Positions 51,606 to 61,117 of a stretch of DNA of 64,000 nucleotides are shown here, piece by piece; position 1 is the stretch's first letter; each line of letters opens with the position of its first letter. Made by a program: the position numbers and the translations under genes. The stretch comes from UBA5543 sp964464965. GTDB taxonomy: Bacteria > Bacteroidota > Bacteroidia > Chitinophagales > Chitinophagaceae. The notes under the pieces are model-generated. The model had not been told where the DNA came from. It saw only the letters and a list, made by a program, of their open reading frames with translations, and ran no database searches. The stretch spans positions 1-64,000 of the forward strand of contig CAYXHM010000005.1 in NCBI GenBank assembly GCA_964464965.1. The letters run 5' to 3'.

Positions 51606-51661
51606 AGGCTAATCTTGCTATGCAAAAGGACGCTTGCAGAAAGATCTATTTTGACTATAAA

Positions 51662-52629
51662 TTATAGTGGTGTCTTTAGTGAATCATTTGTAGAGGCGTA
51701 GTATTTATCTTTTATAATGGCGAATAGTTCGTATACTTCATTTAAATACTCGCTACCATTATTGTAATTGCCGATAATGCTATATATAGCGCCATACTCG
51801 GAAAAGTCTTCTTCATGCTCTTTTAGCTGTTTGATGTATTTCTCATATGCTGTCATGATTTTTTCTGTTCCCATTTTTACGCTTTCGTAGTCAGTAATAA
51901 CTCTATCAGTTCTAACTTGCATAACGCCTAACGTATGTGGCTTTTTTGAGAAAAATTGAGAGATGTTTTCAATCCCTCGAATTACCTTCGGTCTATTGAA
52001 ATCTTCATAAATTACTATAGAATATGTTATCGCTTCGAGAATATCATTGCCAGTAATTTCCTCAATCGTTTTCCCGTACAGAACTTTAAAGTGATTGTAA
52101 CGCTCAACCAAATATGCATTCTTCCTTTTTATAGTACCTGCATTTGAAAAGCGCATGTTATTTGCTATTTGAAATAAGAAAATGAGAATAATTATCCAAA
52201 GTTCGTTCGCAATTGACGTGAAATCAGGAAGAATATTGGCTTTTTCCTCTATTAATTTATCATAGGTGTAGTAAGAAATTGTTATGATAGCAATCCAATA
52301 TAAGAATTGCCTGTACCAATTGAGAAGCAAAGTTCTGTTTGTAAATAGGTTAAACATCAATCTAAAAAATACATAATATACGTTAACTAGGTAAATGTTT
52401 AGGACATACTTATCCAGTCCCCAATTATAGAGAATCGTAGAAATTACAATTAGAAAAACGACGGGTGTTAAGATCGGATTAAGAAATTCAGTGCAGGTGC
52501 TTCTTCTGTCTTTACAAAAATTGAGATTTGCATGTATCCAATTGAATAAGAATGCTTCCCTATCCAGTTTATCAGAAAGAACAACACAATGCCTAGGCAA
52601 AATTGTATAAATACAATGTCAGCACTCAT
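51662..52629 (-). pseudogene. Frameshifted membrane protein with lytic-transglycosylase-like motifs
   Basis: The ATG at 52629 opens 53 codons (MSADIVFIQFCLGIVLFFLI ... TEEAPALNFLIRS) and stops at 52468. An overlapping frame, lacking an ATG, continues 'FLNPILTPVVFLIVISTILY' to 51662. The two join near 52474 by restoring one lost base. After ~5 membrane helices, a soluble C-terminal domain shows 'IVIYEDFNRP' (Glu codon at 52004-52006), 'TLGVMQV' and 'IIGNYNNGSEYL', matching the Glu, GxMQ and YNxG blocks of SLT-type lysozyme folds. The stretch is more A+T rich than neighbours, suggesting transfer. It could be an orphan effector or defence gene, or a sequencing error. Confidence 0.6.
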
Positions 52630-52794
52630 GGCATAAATGTATGATTTATTGAAATTCTAAAGTATAATATATTTATTTTATTTCAAAATAACACCAATTT
52701 TACGTATATTTACACTATAAGAGCTATCTATAAATAGCTGTATGTTCTTTGAAAATGCTGTTGAGAAAATGGCAATAAAACGCAGCAAATAATA

Positions 52795-52868
52795 CCCCTC
52801 CTTACGAAGTAGGGGGACAGTTGAAACAGCGTAGCCTGTTTTCAACCGGGGAGGTTAACTCGCGTGGG
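52795..52868. repeat. ~76-bp intergenic repeat, copy 1
   Basis: CCCCTCCTTACGAAG...GGGGACAGTTGAAACAGCGTAGCCTGTTTTCAACCGGGGAGGTT is the order of the blocks, ending in AACTCGCGTGGG. It aligns nearly base for base with 53848-53924. Internal inverted repeats (CTCCTTACGAAGGAG type and GTTGAAAACA with TGTTTTCAAC) would fold into two stems. Confidence 0.7.
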
Positions 52869-52888
52869 GCAAACGACTCATGGTGTAT

Positions 52889-53734
52889 CTATCGTCGTTT
52901 AAAAATCATGCGTGCGCTATCGAGTACTGAATTGATAAAGAATAGGGAGTCTGTTTCGGGTAGCAGTATTGGTGGAGTTGGTGGGTTAAAGAAGCCCGCA
53001 TAGTAAGGATGTTTCTGAGAAACAGGCCCTTCGGCAAAATACATTTGCCCGTCCGGGTCCTTGACGTTGTTTCCAATAGCATCGAGCATGCTTGTGTCAT
53101 AAAATGCCATGCTAAAACTATTATTGATGCCTGCCCAGTGTTCATTATTTACTGTAAACAAGTATTCCTCTGATACAGTATCGCCCGGAGAAACAAGGTA
53201 GCGGTAGGTAGCATTCTGGTTCCTGTTGATGATAAGGCTGCGGTACTGCATATATGCAGGAATGGTATGGAGTATATCGTTCCCATACTTGTCAAGGTAG
53301 CCCACCATTATCCACTTACTCTGCGTAGTGTTATTGGGCAATAGCATTCGCCTGTACGATGCATTTGTGGCTATGGTTATCCAATCAGAAGTTACATTGG
53401 CAGGTACGTTTACATAAAATGAATGATACTGGGCCCAGTTGGTACTGCGAAAGTCGTCAGAATTAACGTCGAAATAGATTCTTGCATTTCTCCTGGTCTT
53501 TACCTTGATAACTGTACCGCTTTTTACGTTTTCGTATTCATCTATCGGGTTTTCTTTGTTTAGGTAGTCTTGCAGGTTGCTGAACACCTTTACATTAAAT
53601 GGTTTACTGGTATCATCCCAGGCCATAATTGTAACCAGGGCTTCACAAATGTCCTCGTCAACCCTAATAGTTTTTTTGCAGGAAAAAAGGGACAGGATTA
53701 TTATTGATAAAATAATAAGGTTATAACGGCGCAT
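52889..53734 (-). CDS. Lipoprotein of unknown function between two repeat copies
   Basis: A 281-residue lipoprotein (MRRYNLIILSIIILSLFSCK, Cys-19). It is beta-rich and contains 'RRNARIYFDVNSDDFRSTNW', 'NATYRYLVSPGDTVSEEYLF' and a Pro-rich stretch near the C-terminus (GFFNPPTPPILLPETDSLFF). The architecture resembles SusD/F-neighbour lipoproteins but no family is recognised. It is bracketed by two copies of the ~76-bp repeat. Confidence 0.65.
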   Translation of the reverse strand: MRRYNLIILSIIILSLFSCKKTIRVDEDICEALVTIMAWDDTSKPFNVKVFSNLQDYLNKENPIDEYENVKSGTVIKVKTRRNARIYFDVNSDDFRSTNWAQYHSFYVNVPANVTSDWITIATNASYRRMLLPNNTTQSKWIMVGYLDKYGNDILHTIPAYMQYRSLIINRNQNATYRYLVSPGDTVSEEYLFTVNNEHWAGINNSFSMAFYDTSMLDAIGNNVKDPDGQMYFAEGPVSQKHPYYAGFFNPPTPPILLPETDSLFFINSVLDSARMIFKRR

Positions 53735-53847
53735 CGCTGGGGTTATTATACAGGACGAAAATAGTTAAAGATATTAGTTTTAATAACTGGTTATGAAAAA
53801 TGCGTTTTAGAGAAAACAAAATCAATGCAACAAATCAGAACAAGATT

Positions 53848-53924
53848 CCCCTCCTTACGAAGGAGGGGGGACAGTTGAAAACAGCGTAGCCTGTTTTCAA
53901 CCGGGGGAGGTTAACTCGCGTGGG
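53848..53924. repeat. ~76-bp intergenic repeat, copy 2
   Basis: The fuller copy of the repeat at 52795-52868: CCCCTCCTTACGAAGGAG, the palindrome GTTGAAAACA/TGTTTTCAAC and the end GGTTAACTCGCGTGGG are all present. The remaining 53735-54071 gap shows no gene. Confidence 0.7.
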
Positions 53925-54071
53925 AAAAACATATTCCGCAAGATTGCTCCTTCCCCCGCAAAAACAACGAAAAGCTGTGAAAAAGACAACAAACCGCAAC
54001 AATTTCAGAAAACACACCATGAAAACCACAACAAATCACAACAAAAAATGTGTGCACGTAACACGCGTTGC

Positions 54072-54275
54072 CTATCCACCAACCTTGCCTATGCCGGAAA
54101 CCAGTGCCAGCAGAAACCAGGTAAGAAGCACTACGATACTCAGCAGGAGCACACCCAGCCAGCCTGTATACGCCTTCTTTTTATGTATGCCTTTTATAAC
54201 CAGTACAATACCCCCTACGGTTGTGCCTGTGAGGATAATAAGTATGAAAATTGCTAAACGTGCCGTGTGGTCCAT
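54072..54275 (-). CDS. Small two-TM membrane protein
   Basis: A 67-residue protein from the ATG at 54275; an in-frame ATG at 54314 would add 13 residues. Two membrane segments (LAIFILIILTGTTVGGIVLV and LGVLLLSIVVLLTWFLLALV) flank a basic loop (IKGIHKKKAYTG). Family unknown. It lies 93 nt upstream of the SurA-like gene on the same strand's downstream side and is not obviously coupled to other genes. Confidence 0.55.
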   Translation of the reverse strand: MDHTARLAIFILIILTGTTVGGIVLVIKGIHKKKAYTGWLGVLLLSIVVLLTWFLLALVSGIGKVGG

Positions 54276-54368
54276 AATTATACAACTGAGCGTTCTGTAA
54301 AATACAAAAGCCATCTCCGGTAAAGAAGACGGCCTTTATTTATGAGTTACCCGTACAGGGCTGAGTTA

Positions 54369-55757
54369 TCAGTTCTTTGCCGAGGTATTTTCGGTGTATA
54401 TCTGCAGGTTGGGGCACTGCTTGTATTCGGGGTCTATCTTTATATAAAACCCGGGTGCTTTTTCCCTTACCCAGTTTTGCATGTGCTCGCCTTTTTTCTT
54501 TTGCATGGCTGCAAACTGTATGCGGCTGTAGTCTTCCTGCAGGTTGGCCTTGTGCGGGGCAGTCAGGCTTTTCAGGTAAACAATACGGCAGGAGCGTTCT
54601 CCGCGCGCATTCGTATATACCATAGGTGCAGAATAGTTGCCGGGTTTCAGTGTGTCCAGCATCAGTGCCACTGCGGGGTCAAGGTCTTCCACCTCCAGCA
54701 CGGTACCGCCCTGCTGGTCTGTTATCATACCACCTGTACGGTTAGACAGCTCGTCGGTAGAAAACTTACCTACAGCCTGCCCGAAGTTTATCTTCCCGTT
54801 TACCAGTTCTGTGCGTATGCTATCGAGCCTGGCCAATGCATTATTAAAGTCGGCCGTGGTGCGCTCGGGTTGTTTTAAAATATGGCGTACATCTGCTTCG
54901 TCGCCTTTGCGGTTTACCATTTGTATAATATGGTAGCCAAAACGTGTGCGGAACACAGGAGATATTTCACCGTTCTGCAACTTAAAGGCTGCAACCACAA
55001 ACTCCGTTACCAGGCCGCCGCCCTTGCGGGTAATGCCCCTCATCATACCACCCTCGTCGCGCGTGCCGGGATCGTGGCTTTCTATACCTGCCTGTATTTC
55101 AAAATCAGCACCTTCATTCACTATTTTATTCCTGATTTCTTCCAGGCTTTTGCGGGCGTATGTATCCAGCTCGGGGCTCACGGCGGGGTCTATTACTATC
55201 TGCCCCATCTCTACCGTAGCAGGAAAGAAAGGCAGGCTGTCAACAGGTATATTGTCATAAAACCGTTTTACTTCTACCGGGGTTACCTTTACAGTTTCCA
55301 GTATGCCAGACTGCATACGCTCAGACAACAGCATTTCTTCTGTTATCTCGCGGTTTTCTTCTTTTAGCTGGTAAATGGTTTTGCCGGAAAGCTCTTCTAC
55401 CTTTTCTTTAGAGCCGTATTGCATGATGAAATAGCGCACCCTGTTTTCCAGTGTAGATTCCACTTCTTCGGCACTCACCTCGATACTATCCCTGCCTGCC
55501 TGCTCTACCAGTAGTTTCTGCAATACCATTTGCTCTACTATATCGCATTTCACATTTTCGCCCAAGGTAGGGTCTGTTTGTAAAGCAGAGGCTACCTGCT
55601 GGTCAACTTCAGATTGCAGTATGATGCGGCTTTTGCCTACTACACCTATAATTTTATCTAAGGGTTGTGAAAAAGAAACTGTGGCAGCGCATAGCAGCAA
55701 TAGTGTCAACCATGCTTTACCCTGTATTGCAAAAGAAGTAGGACTGTTATTCGTCAT
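54369..55757 (-). CDS. surA: SurA-type periplasmic peptidyl-prolyl isomerase
   Basis: A 462-residue periplasmic chaperone. A signal-like N-terminus (LTLLLLCAATVSFSQ) is followed by the SurA N-domain (LDKIIGVVGKSRIILQSEVD) and two parvulin domains (about 185-275 and 285-395; DPGTRDEGGMMRGITRKGGG and FRTRFGYHIIQMVNRKGDEA for the first). It helps outer-membrane proteins fold. A -7 element (TACATTTG on the minus strand, 55794-55801) lies 37 nt upstream. Confidence 0.88.
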   Translation of the reverse strand: MTNNSPTSFAIQGKAWLTLLLLCAATVSFSQPLDKIIGVVGKSRIILQSEVDQQVASALQTDPTLGENVKCDIVEQMVLQKLLVEQAGRDSIEVSAEEVESTLENRVRYFIMQYGSKEKVEELSGKTIYQLKEENREITEEMLLSERMQSGILETVKVTPVEVKRFYDNIPVDSLPFFPATVEMGQIVIDPAVSPELDTYARKSLEEIRNKIVNEGADFEIQAGIESHDPGTRDEGGMMRGITRKGGGLVTEFVVAAFKLQNGEISPVFRTRFGYHIIQMVNRKGDEADVRHILKQPERTTADFNNALARLDSIRTELVNGKINFGQAVGKFSTDELSNRTGGMITDQQGGTVLEVEDLDPAVALMLDTLKPGNYSAPMVYTNARGERSCRIVYLKSLTAPHKANLQEDYSRIQFAAMQKKKGEHMQNWVREKAPGFYIKIDPEYKQCPNLQIYTENTSAKN

Positions 55758-55839
55758 TGAGTATTAATAAGGCGAAAACTGAATAATGTGGGGCAAATGT
55801 AATGTATTTGAGCTGGTTGGCAGAACAGCCAAAATATTT

Positions 55840-56943
55840 TTAACGTTTATCTTCAGCTTTCTTTTTTTCAAATATGCCGTCCACGGTTTTTTCGTTATAA
55901 AATTCGTTGGGCAGGGGTTTGTAGGGGTATTGGTTCATCCAGCCCTGCAGGCGGGGCATGGCTTCGGGGTGAAATTTTATCCAGGCGTCATATTGTTGCT
56001 GGTTCTCCGTTTTGCCAAACATCCACTGGTTATATATATCAAAATAGCCGTTGCTTACCAGCTGGTTGTACCGGGTAAAAAGGGAAAAAGGATATTTCTC
56101 TGCATACTGCATAGTCCAGTCCATAAGGAAGCGTGTACGCAGGATGGTCAGGTTTTCGGTAGTAATGCCATCAGTTATCACCGGTGCCAGTTGTATATAG
56201 GTACTGTACACGGCCTCTTCAAAGCCTTTGCTGCCCTTACCGGCCGTTTTGCCAAACTTAGGCACATTACCTGTAGCTACTGATGTATATAATCTCTTAT
56301 AGGCTTCCAGCACCATAGCCCGGGTATCATAAGAGCGTTTTGTCTGTTGTTCAATATTTATAAAAATTTCCCCGTATATGATGGCCCACACCATTTTGTT
56401 GGTGTTCATATACATCCTGGCGGCCTCGTAATAATTAAGGTGGTAGGCGGGGTCTTTCTGTATGCCGTCCAGCCAGGCCTCCAGTGCATACACCTGCTCG
56501 TTGTCTGCCTCGTGCAGCAATCCTGCCTGGTGATATAGCGTACCCGCGTTGGGTATATCATTTATTGCATCCCGCAGCAGCTTTTTGGCTTTTTTGGTTT
56601 CATTGATGGCCACAAGGCTCTGTGCCATTATCCTGTAAGTTTCAGCATCGGCCTGCTGCTGTTTTATTATAGGCTCCAGCGTGGCAATAGCATCATCGTA
56701 GCCCTGTGCCAGGTAGTAGGCATGTGCCAGCTCGCGGTGCAGCAATACTATATCGGGCGCTATCTGCATGGCCTGCTGGTAACGTATAATAGCCTGGCGC
56801 AGGTTGCCCTGCGAGTGGAATTCGCGTGCCTGTTTGTAGAGGTTCTCTATCTCGGGGTTGGGCCACGATACCTGGGCTACCGCCCCGTGCAGGCATGCAA
56901 ATAATAATAAGCAGGTAATAATATAGCGTAGTTGCAGCATCAT
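55840..56943 (-). CDS. Secreted TPR-repeat protein
   Basis: A 367-residue protein from the ATG at 56943 (56940 also possible) with a signal peptide (LRYIITCLLLFACLHGAVAQ). At least four TPRs follow between residues ~30 and 160 (NLYKQAREFHSQGNLRQAII; HRELAHAYYLAQGYDDAIAT; TYRIMAQSLVAINETKKAKK). The second half is helical with a Trp-rich stretch. A perfect -7 element (TATTTTTG) lies 10 nt upstream. It resembles periplasmic TPR proteins of Bacteroidota; no partner is known. Confidence 0.75.
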   Translation of the reverse strand: MMLQLRYIITCLLLFACLHGAVAQVSWPNPEIENLYKQAREFHSQGNLRQAIIRYQQAMQIAPDIVLLHRELAHAYYLAQGYDDAIATLEPIIKQQQADAETYRIMAQSLVAINETKKAKKLLRDAINDIPNAGTLYHQAGLLHEADNEQVYALEAWLDGIQKDPAYHLNYYEAARMYMNTNKMVWAIIYGEIFINIEQQTKRSYDTRAMVLEAYKRLYTSVATGNVPKFGKTAGKGSKGFEEAVYSTYIQLAPVITDGITTENLTILRTRFLMDWTMQYAEKYPFSLFTRYNQLVSNGYFDIYNQWMFGKTENQQQYDAWIKFHPEAMPRLQGWMNQYPYKPLPNEFYNEKTVDGIFEKKKAEDKR

Positions 56944-57092
56944 AACAGCGCGCAAAAATACCACTATGTACGTAGAAATAAAGAATTTTATCTGGATGTA
57001 TAAGGTGTAATAGTTTTTTCCTTTAGAACTATTTAACATTTTATTGATACATACAGGTTTACAAATCATCTGTATGCATTAACTTGCAGGCG

Positions 57093-57392
57093 ATGAAAAT
57101 TGTGTTGGCGAGCATATTTATGTTGATTTTTTCCTTCCAGGTGCTGCCTGTAAAGGAAATAGGCAAACTATTGTTCAAAGGCACAATGACGGAAGAGATA
57201 CACGAGAGTGAGCCCGATAGCAGCAGTAAGATAAAAAAAGACAGTGACCCCTGTATGCCATACAAGGTACAGGGCAATTACAACAAGAACATACTGCATA
57301 CGTGCGGCCGGTTGAAAACAACCACGCCCGAAAATGTGTCTAAACAGCATATACCCGATATCATTACCCCTCCGCCCAACTATATAGGGTAA
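57093..57392 (+). CDS. Small secreted hypothetical protein
   Basis: A 99-residue protein from the ATG at 57093, with a signal-like N-terminus (MKIVLASIFMLIFSFQVLPV). The mature part is polar and ends Pro-rich (HIPDIITPPPNYIG). Two Cys occur (DPCMPY and HTCGRL). No family recognised. It lies 89 nt before the SulP gene. Confidence 0.5.
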   Translation: MKIVLASIFMLIFSFQVLPVKEIGKLLFKGTMTEEIHESEPDSSSKIKKDSDPCMPYKVQGNYNKNILHTCGRLKTTTPENVSKQHIPDIITPPPNYIG

Positions 57393-57481
57393 ATTCTACA
57401 TCTGACCGGGTTATTACAATTATTCTTTACTACTTATTATTACAATAGGGGTTTTATCTCCTTGTACATACATTGATTTTT

Positions 57482-59140
57482 ATGAAAAAAACAGGTTTTT
57501 TCAGTAACATAAAACACGATGCCATAGCAGGCGTTATAGTCTTCCTCATTGCCCTGCCTCTTTGCCTGGGTATAGCACAGGCATCGGGCGCACCCCTGTT
57601 TTCAGGTATAGTTGCCGGCATAGTAGGGGGTATAGTCATAGGTGCTTTAAGCGGGTCGCAGCTAAGTGTAGTGGGCCCGGCTGCAGGGCTCACAGCCATA
57701 GTGCTGGTGGCCATAGCCGACCTTGGCGCTTTTGATATTTTCCTCTGCGCGGTAATGGTAGCAGGCATGGTACAGTTACTGTTAGGCTTTTTAAGGGCCG
57801 GCGGAATCGCCAACTACTTTCCCAATAGCGTGATAGAAGGTATGCTGGCCGGTATAGGGCTTACTATAATACTAAAACAGATACCCGAAGCCATGGGTTA
57901 TGATGGCGAGGGGCATGAAAGAATGGTAGATGCTGATGATGGCTTTACCTGGGATTACATTACTTCTTCTTTTAACCATATTGAAACAGGTGCGCTGGTC
58001 ATCTCAATAGTAGGTTTGGGCATACTGATGTTATGGACCTTGAAGCCCTTTAAAAAACTAAAGCTTGTACCAGCCGGGCTGATGGTGGTAGTATTGGGCG
58101 TATTAATTAATGAGTTTTTTAAAATGCAGGGGTCGGGCTTGTACCTGAGTAATATACACCAGGTAAACCTGCCTATTGCGGGTAGCTTTTCAGAGTTTGT
58201 AGGACAATTTACCCTGCCCGATTTCAGTGGTTTTACTAACCCTAAAGTATGGCAGACGGGTGTGGTGATAGCTGTAGTAGCAACTATAGAAACACTGTTG
58301 TGTATAGAAGCAACAGATAAGCTTGACCCGCTGAAGCGATATACCCCCACAGACAGAGAATTAAAGGCGCATGGTATAGGAAATATGATAAGCGGCCTGA
58401 TAGGCGGCCTGCCCATGACATCGGTAATTGTACGCTCTTCGGCCAATATAAATGCCGGTGCCAAGTCAAAAACTTCCACCATCCTGCACGGTACGTTGTT
58501 GCTGGTGTGTGTGGGTACCATCCCTTTAGTACTTAACATGATTCCCAAAGCGTCACTGGCTGCCATCCTGATATTTACAGGTTATAAATTGTGCAACCCC
58601 GCTACCTTCAAGCATATATATAAAGAGGGCGGCCTGACGCAGTTTATACCCTTTGTGGTAACGGCGGTGGCAGTTGTATCGCTCGACCTGCTGAAAGGTG
58701 TAGGTATAGGCCTGATGCTGAGCATTATCGTGCTCTTGTATAAAAACATGCGTATCCCTTTCTTTTTCCGCAGAACGGTGGGCAACAACGGGGAACTGAT
58801 AGAGATGAAACTGGCGCAGGAGGTCTCTTTCCTGAATAAAGCCGGTATAAAAATGGCGCTGGACAGGTTGCCCGAAGGCAGCAAGGTAATAATAGATGCT
58901 AGCGATGCAGAATATATTGACTATGATGTACTGGAATTGATAAAAGAATACCAGTCTTCAAAAGCTGCTGACAAGGGTGTGGAAATGTCTTTGAAAGGAT
59001 TTAAGAATATATACAAGATACCTAAATCTAATTTTTCTTACGATACCATATCTACTTTTAAAAGCGAGAACGATGACAACCTGAAACAGACATCAGGAGA
59101 TTATAAAAAGCTGATAAAAGAGCTGGATAACAACGAATAA
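57482..59140 (+). CDS. SulP-family anion transporter with STAS domain
   Basis: A 552-residue transporter. The core has 12-14 helices with family text 'ALPLCLGIAQASGAPLFSGI' and 'LSGSQLSVVGPAAGLTAIVL' near the N-terminus and 'GNMISGLIGGLPMTSVIVRS' in the central region. A C-terminal STAS domain (~450-540) includes 'VIIDASDAEYIDYDVLELIK'. SulP members move sulfate, bicarbonate or other anions; no carbonic anhydrase domain is fused here. It is followed by a strong terminator. Confidence 0.9.
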   Translation: MKKTGFFSNIKHDAIAGVIVFLIALPLCLGIAQASGAPLFSGIVAGIVGGIVIGALSGSQLSVVGPAAGLTAIVLVAIADLGAFDIFLCAVMVAGMVQLLLGFLRAGGIANYFPNSVIEGMLAGIGLTIILKQIPEAMGYDGEGHERMVDADDGFTWDYITSSFNHIETGALVISIVGLGILMLWTLKPFKKLKLVPAGLMVVVLGVLINEFFKMQGSGLYLSNIHQVNLPIAGSFSEFVGQFTLPDFSGFTNPKVWQTGVVIAVVATIETLLCIEATDKLDPLKRYTPTDRELKAHGIGNMISGLIGGLPMTSVIVRSSANINAGAKSKTSTILHGTLLLVCVGTIPLVLNMIPKASLAAILIFTGYKLCNPATFKHIYKEGGLTQFIPFVVTAVAVVSLDLLKGVGIGLMLSIIVLLYKNMRIPFFFRRTVGNNGELIEMKLAQEVSFLNKAGIKMALDRLPEGSKVIIDASDAEYIDYDVLELIKEYQSSKAADKGVEMSLKGFKNIYKIPKSNFSYDTISTFKSENDDNLKQTSGDYKKLIKELDNNE

Positions 59141-59159
59141 CGGTTTCTGCGATACTTTT

Positions 59160-59198
59160 AAGCTGTCGGCAATCTGTCATTGCCGACAGCTTTTTTTA
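59160..59198 (+). terminator. Strong intrinsic terminator after the SulP gene
   Basis: AAGCTGTCGGCAAT pairs with ATTGCCGACAGCTT around a CTGTC loop, followed by a run of T. It separates the transporter from grpE. Confidence 0.88.
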
Positions 59199-59314
59199 TA
59201 TGCCATCAAAAATGGCGTAAAAATGAATGGTTTACAGACAATTTGTCCCGGTTTTTACCCATGGCAAAATTATTGCTGTTAACTTCGCGGATGATTTTCA
59301 AAAAAAAGACCAAG

Positions 59315-59878
59315 ATGGACGAAAAAATGACCCAGCAGGAGCATGTGCCTCATGAAAATGCAGAGAATATAGAGCGTACGGAAACAGAAAGCACTGATAG
59401 TGAAGTGGTAGAAGAACAAAATGAGATTTCTGCCACGGAGCAATTGCAGGCCGAACTGGACGAAATGAAAGATAAGAACCTGAGGCTGGTGGCAGAGTTT
59501 GACAACTTCAGGAAACGTACTGCAAAAGAAAGGATAGAACTGATAGCAACTGCCGGAAAAGATATAGTACAAAGCCTGCTGGATGTTGTAGATGACAGCC
59601 ACCGTGCTTTGAAACAAATGGAAACAGACAACGATGCGGAAAGCATAAAAGAAGGGGCAAGGCTCGTCTTTAACAAACTGCAACATGTACTACAACAAAA
59701 AGGGCTGAAAGCAATGGAATGCCAGGGTAAGGAGTTTGACGCAGACCTGCACGAGGCCATAACTGAAATACCAGCACCTGCAGAAGAAATGAAAGGTAAA
59801 ATACTGGATGTGGTGCAGCCCGGATATTACCTGAACGATAAACTGATACGCCACGCCAAGGTAGTGGTTGGCGCGTAA
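59315..59878 (+). CDS. grpE: GrpE nucleotide exchange factor
   Basis: A 187-residue protein from the ATG at 59315; the open frame to 59180 lies in the preceding terminator. An acidic N-terminal tail and a long coiled coil lead to the core motif 'LVAEFDNFRKRTAKERIELI' and the C-terminal beta wing 'PAEEMKGKILDVVQPGYYLN' and 'RHAKVVVGA'. It releases ADP from DnaK. It precedes dnaJ by 47 nt. Confidence 0.93.
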   Translation: MDEKMTQQEHVPHENAENIERTETESTDSEVVEEQNEISATEQLQAELDEMKDKNLRLVAEFDNFRKRTAKERIELIATAGKDIVQSLLDVVDDSHRALKQMETDNDAESIKEGARLVFNKLQHVLQQKGLKAMECQGKEFDADLHEAITEIPAPAEEMKGKILDVVQPGYYLNDKLIRHAKVVVGA

Positions 59879-59925
59879 AACAATATTTTTATGCCCTGTA
59901 TAAAGCGGGGCCACTAACATAATAT

Positions 59926-61098
59926 ATGGCAAAAAGAGATTATTACGAGGTGTTAGGGGTGGCTAAGGGAGCCAGTGCGGATGAAATAAAGAAAGCATAC
60001 AGGAAGATAGCTATGCAATACCACCCCGACCGTAATCCGGGTGATGCTGCTGCAGAGGAAAAGTTTAAAGAAGCTGCAGAGGCATATGATGTATTAAGCG
60101 ATGCCGATAAAAAAGCCCGTTACGACCGTTTTGGCCATGCCGGTATGGGTGGCGCTGCAGGCGGCGGACGCGGTCCCGGCGGCATGAATATGGACGATAT
60201 CTTCCAGAATTTCGGCGACATTTTCGGCGACGATATGTTCGGTAGTTTCTTTGGTGGTGGTGGCGGACGGTCAGGCGGTCCCCGTCGTGGTACACGCGGT
60301 GCCAACCTCAGGGTAAAGCTGAAACTGAATTTTTCTGAAATAGCTAATGGTGCGAATAAGAAGATAAAGGTTAAAAAATATGTGTACTGCAATACCTGCA
60401 ATGGTAGTGGTGCAAAAGATACTGCATCGGTACAGACATGCGGTACCTGTGGTGGCAGCGGCCAGGTAAGGAAAGTGCAGAGCACCTTCCTGGGGCAGAT
60501 GCAGACTGTAACCACGTGCCCTACCTGTAATGGCGAAGGCACGCAGATAAAGAATAAATGTACCTCGTGTAAAGGAGAGGGGCGTGTATATGGCGAGGAC
60601 ACCATCAATATAGATATACCTGCCGGTGTGTACGATGGTATGCAATTAAGCATGGGTGGCGCAGGTAATGCCGGTGAACGTGGCGGCCCCAACGGAGACC
60701 TGCTGATACTGATAGAAGAAGAAAAACATCCGCATCTGAAACGCAATGAGCTGGATGTAATTTATTACCTGTACCTGTCTTTCCCCGATGTGGTGAATGG
60801 CACGCAGGTAGAAGTGCCTACTATAGATGGTAAAGCCAAAATAAAAATACCGGCAGGCACACAAAGTGGTAAGATTTTCAGGTTGAAAGGAAAAGGTTTC
60901 CCCGCTTTTCAATCTTATGAGAAAGGTGACCAACTGGTAGAGGTAAATGTTTGGACACCGCAAACGCTTACAGCTGAGGAAAAAGCAGCTATGGATAAAC
61001 TGGCCAGGTCAGCAAATTTCCAACCGGGAGAAAATGCCGCTGAGGAAAGGGAGGACCGCAGTTTTTTTGATAAACTGAAAAACGCCTTCGGGGGTTAA
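59926..61098 (+). CDS. dnaJ: DnaJ co-chaperone
   Basis: A 390-residue type I Hsp40. The J domain has HPD at residues 33-35, followed by a Gly/Phe-rich linker, and the zinc-binding region carries the CxxCxGxG repeats (CNTCNGSG, CGTCGGSG, CPTCNGEG, CTSCKGEG). The C-terminal substrate-binding domain follows (VNGTQVEVPTIDGKAKIKIP). It delivers unfolded proteins to DnaK. It is in an operon with grpE and probably with the mnmD-like gene 19 nt downstream. No CIRCE element is seen. Confidence 0.95.
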   Translation: MAKRDYYEVLGVAKGASADEIKKAYRKIAMQYHPDRNPGDAAAEEKFKEAAEAYDVLSDADKKARYDRFGHAGMGGAAGGGRGPGGMNMDDIFQNFGDIFGDDMFGSFFGGGGGRSGGPRRGTRGANLRVKLKLNFSEIANGANKKIKVKKYVYCNTCNGSGAKDTASVQTCGTCGGSGQVRKVQSTFLGQMQTVTTCPTCNGEGTQIKNKCTSCKGEGRVYGEDTINIDIPAGVYDGMQLSMGGAGNAGERGGPNGDLLILIEEEKHPHLKRNELDVIYYLYLSFPDVVNGTQVEVPTIDGKAKIKIPAGTQSGKIFRLKGKGFPAFQSYEKGDQLVEVNVWTPQTLTAEEKAAMDKLARSANFQPGENAAEEREDRSFFDKLKNAFGG

Positions 61099-61117
61099 TC
61101 TGCGTAGCTGAAATGTT

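Noticed and set aside
51662..52600. Treating the long minus-strand frame as an intact gene with a TTG start at 52600
   Set aside because: The first ~38 residues of that frame look non-coding, while the other frame supplies an ATG and a good TM start, so a frameshift explains the data better.
53920..54300. Plus-strand frame of about 126 codons across the second repeat copy
   Set aside because: It starts inside the repeat, has low-complexity content and is antisense to the better supported two-TM protein at 54072-54275.
59141..59314. A CIRCE-type heat-shock operator upstream of grpE
   Set aside because: No TTAGCACTC-type inverted repeat is present; the only palindrome is the terminator at 59160-59198.
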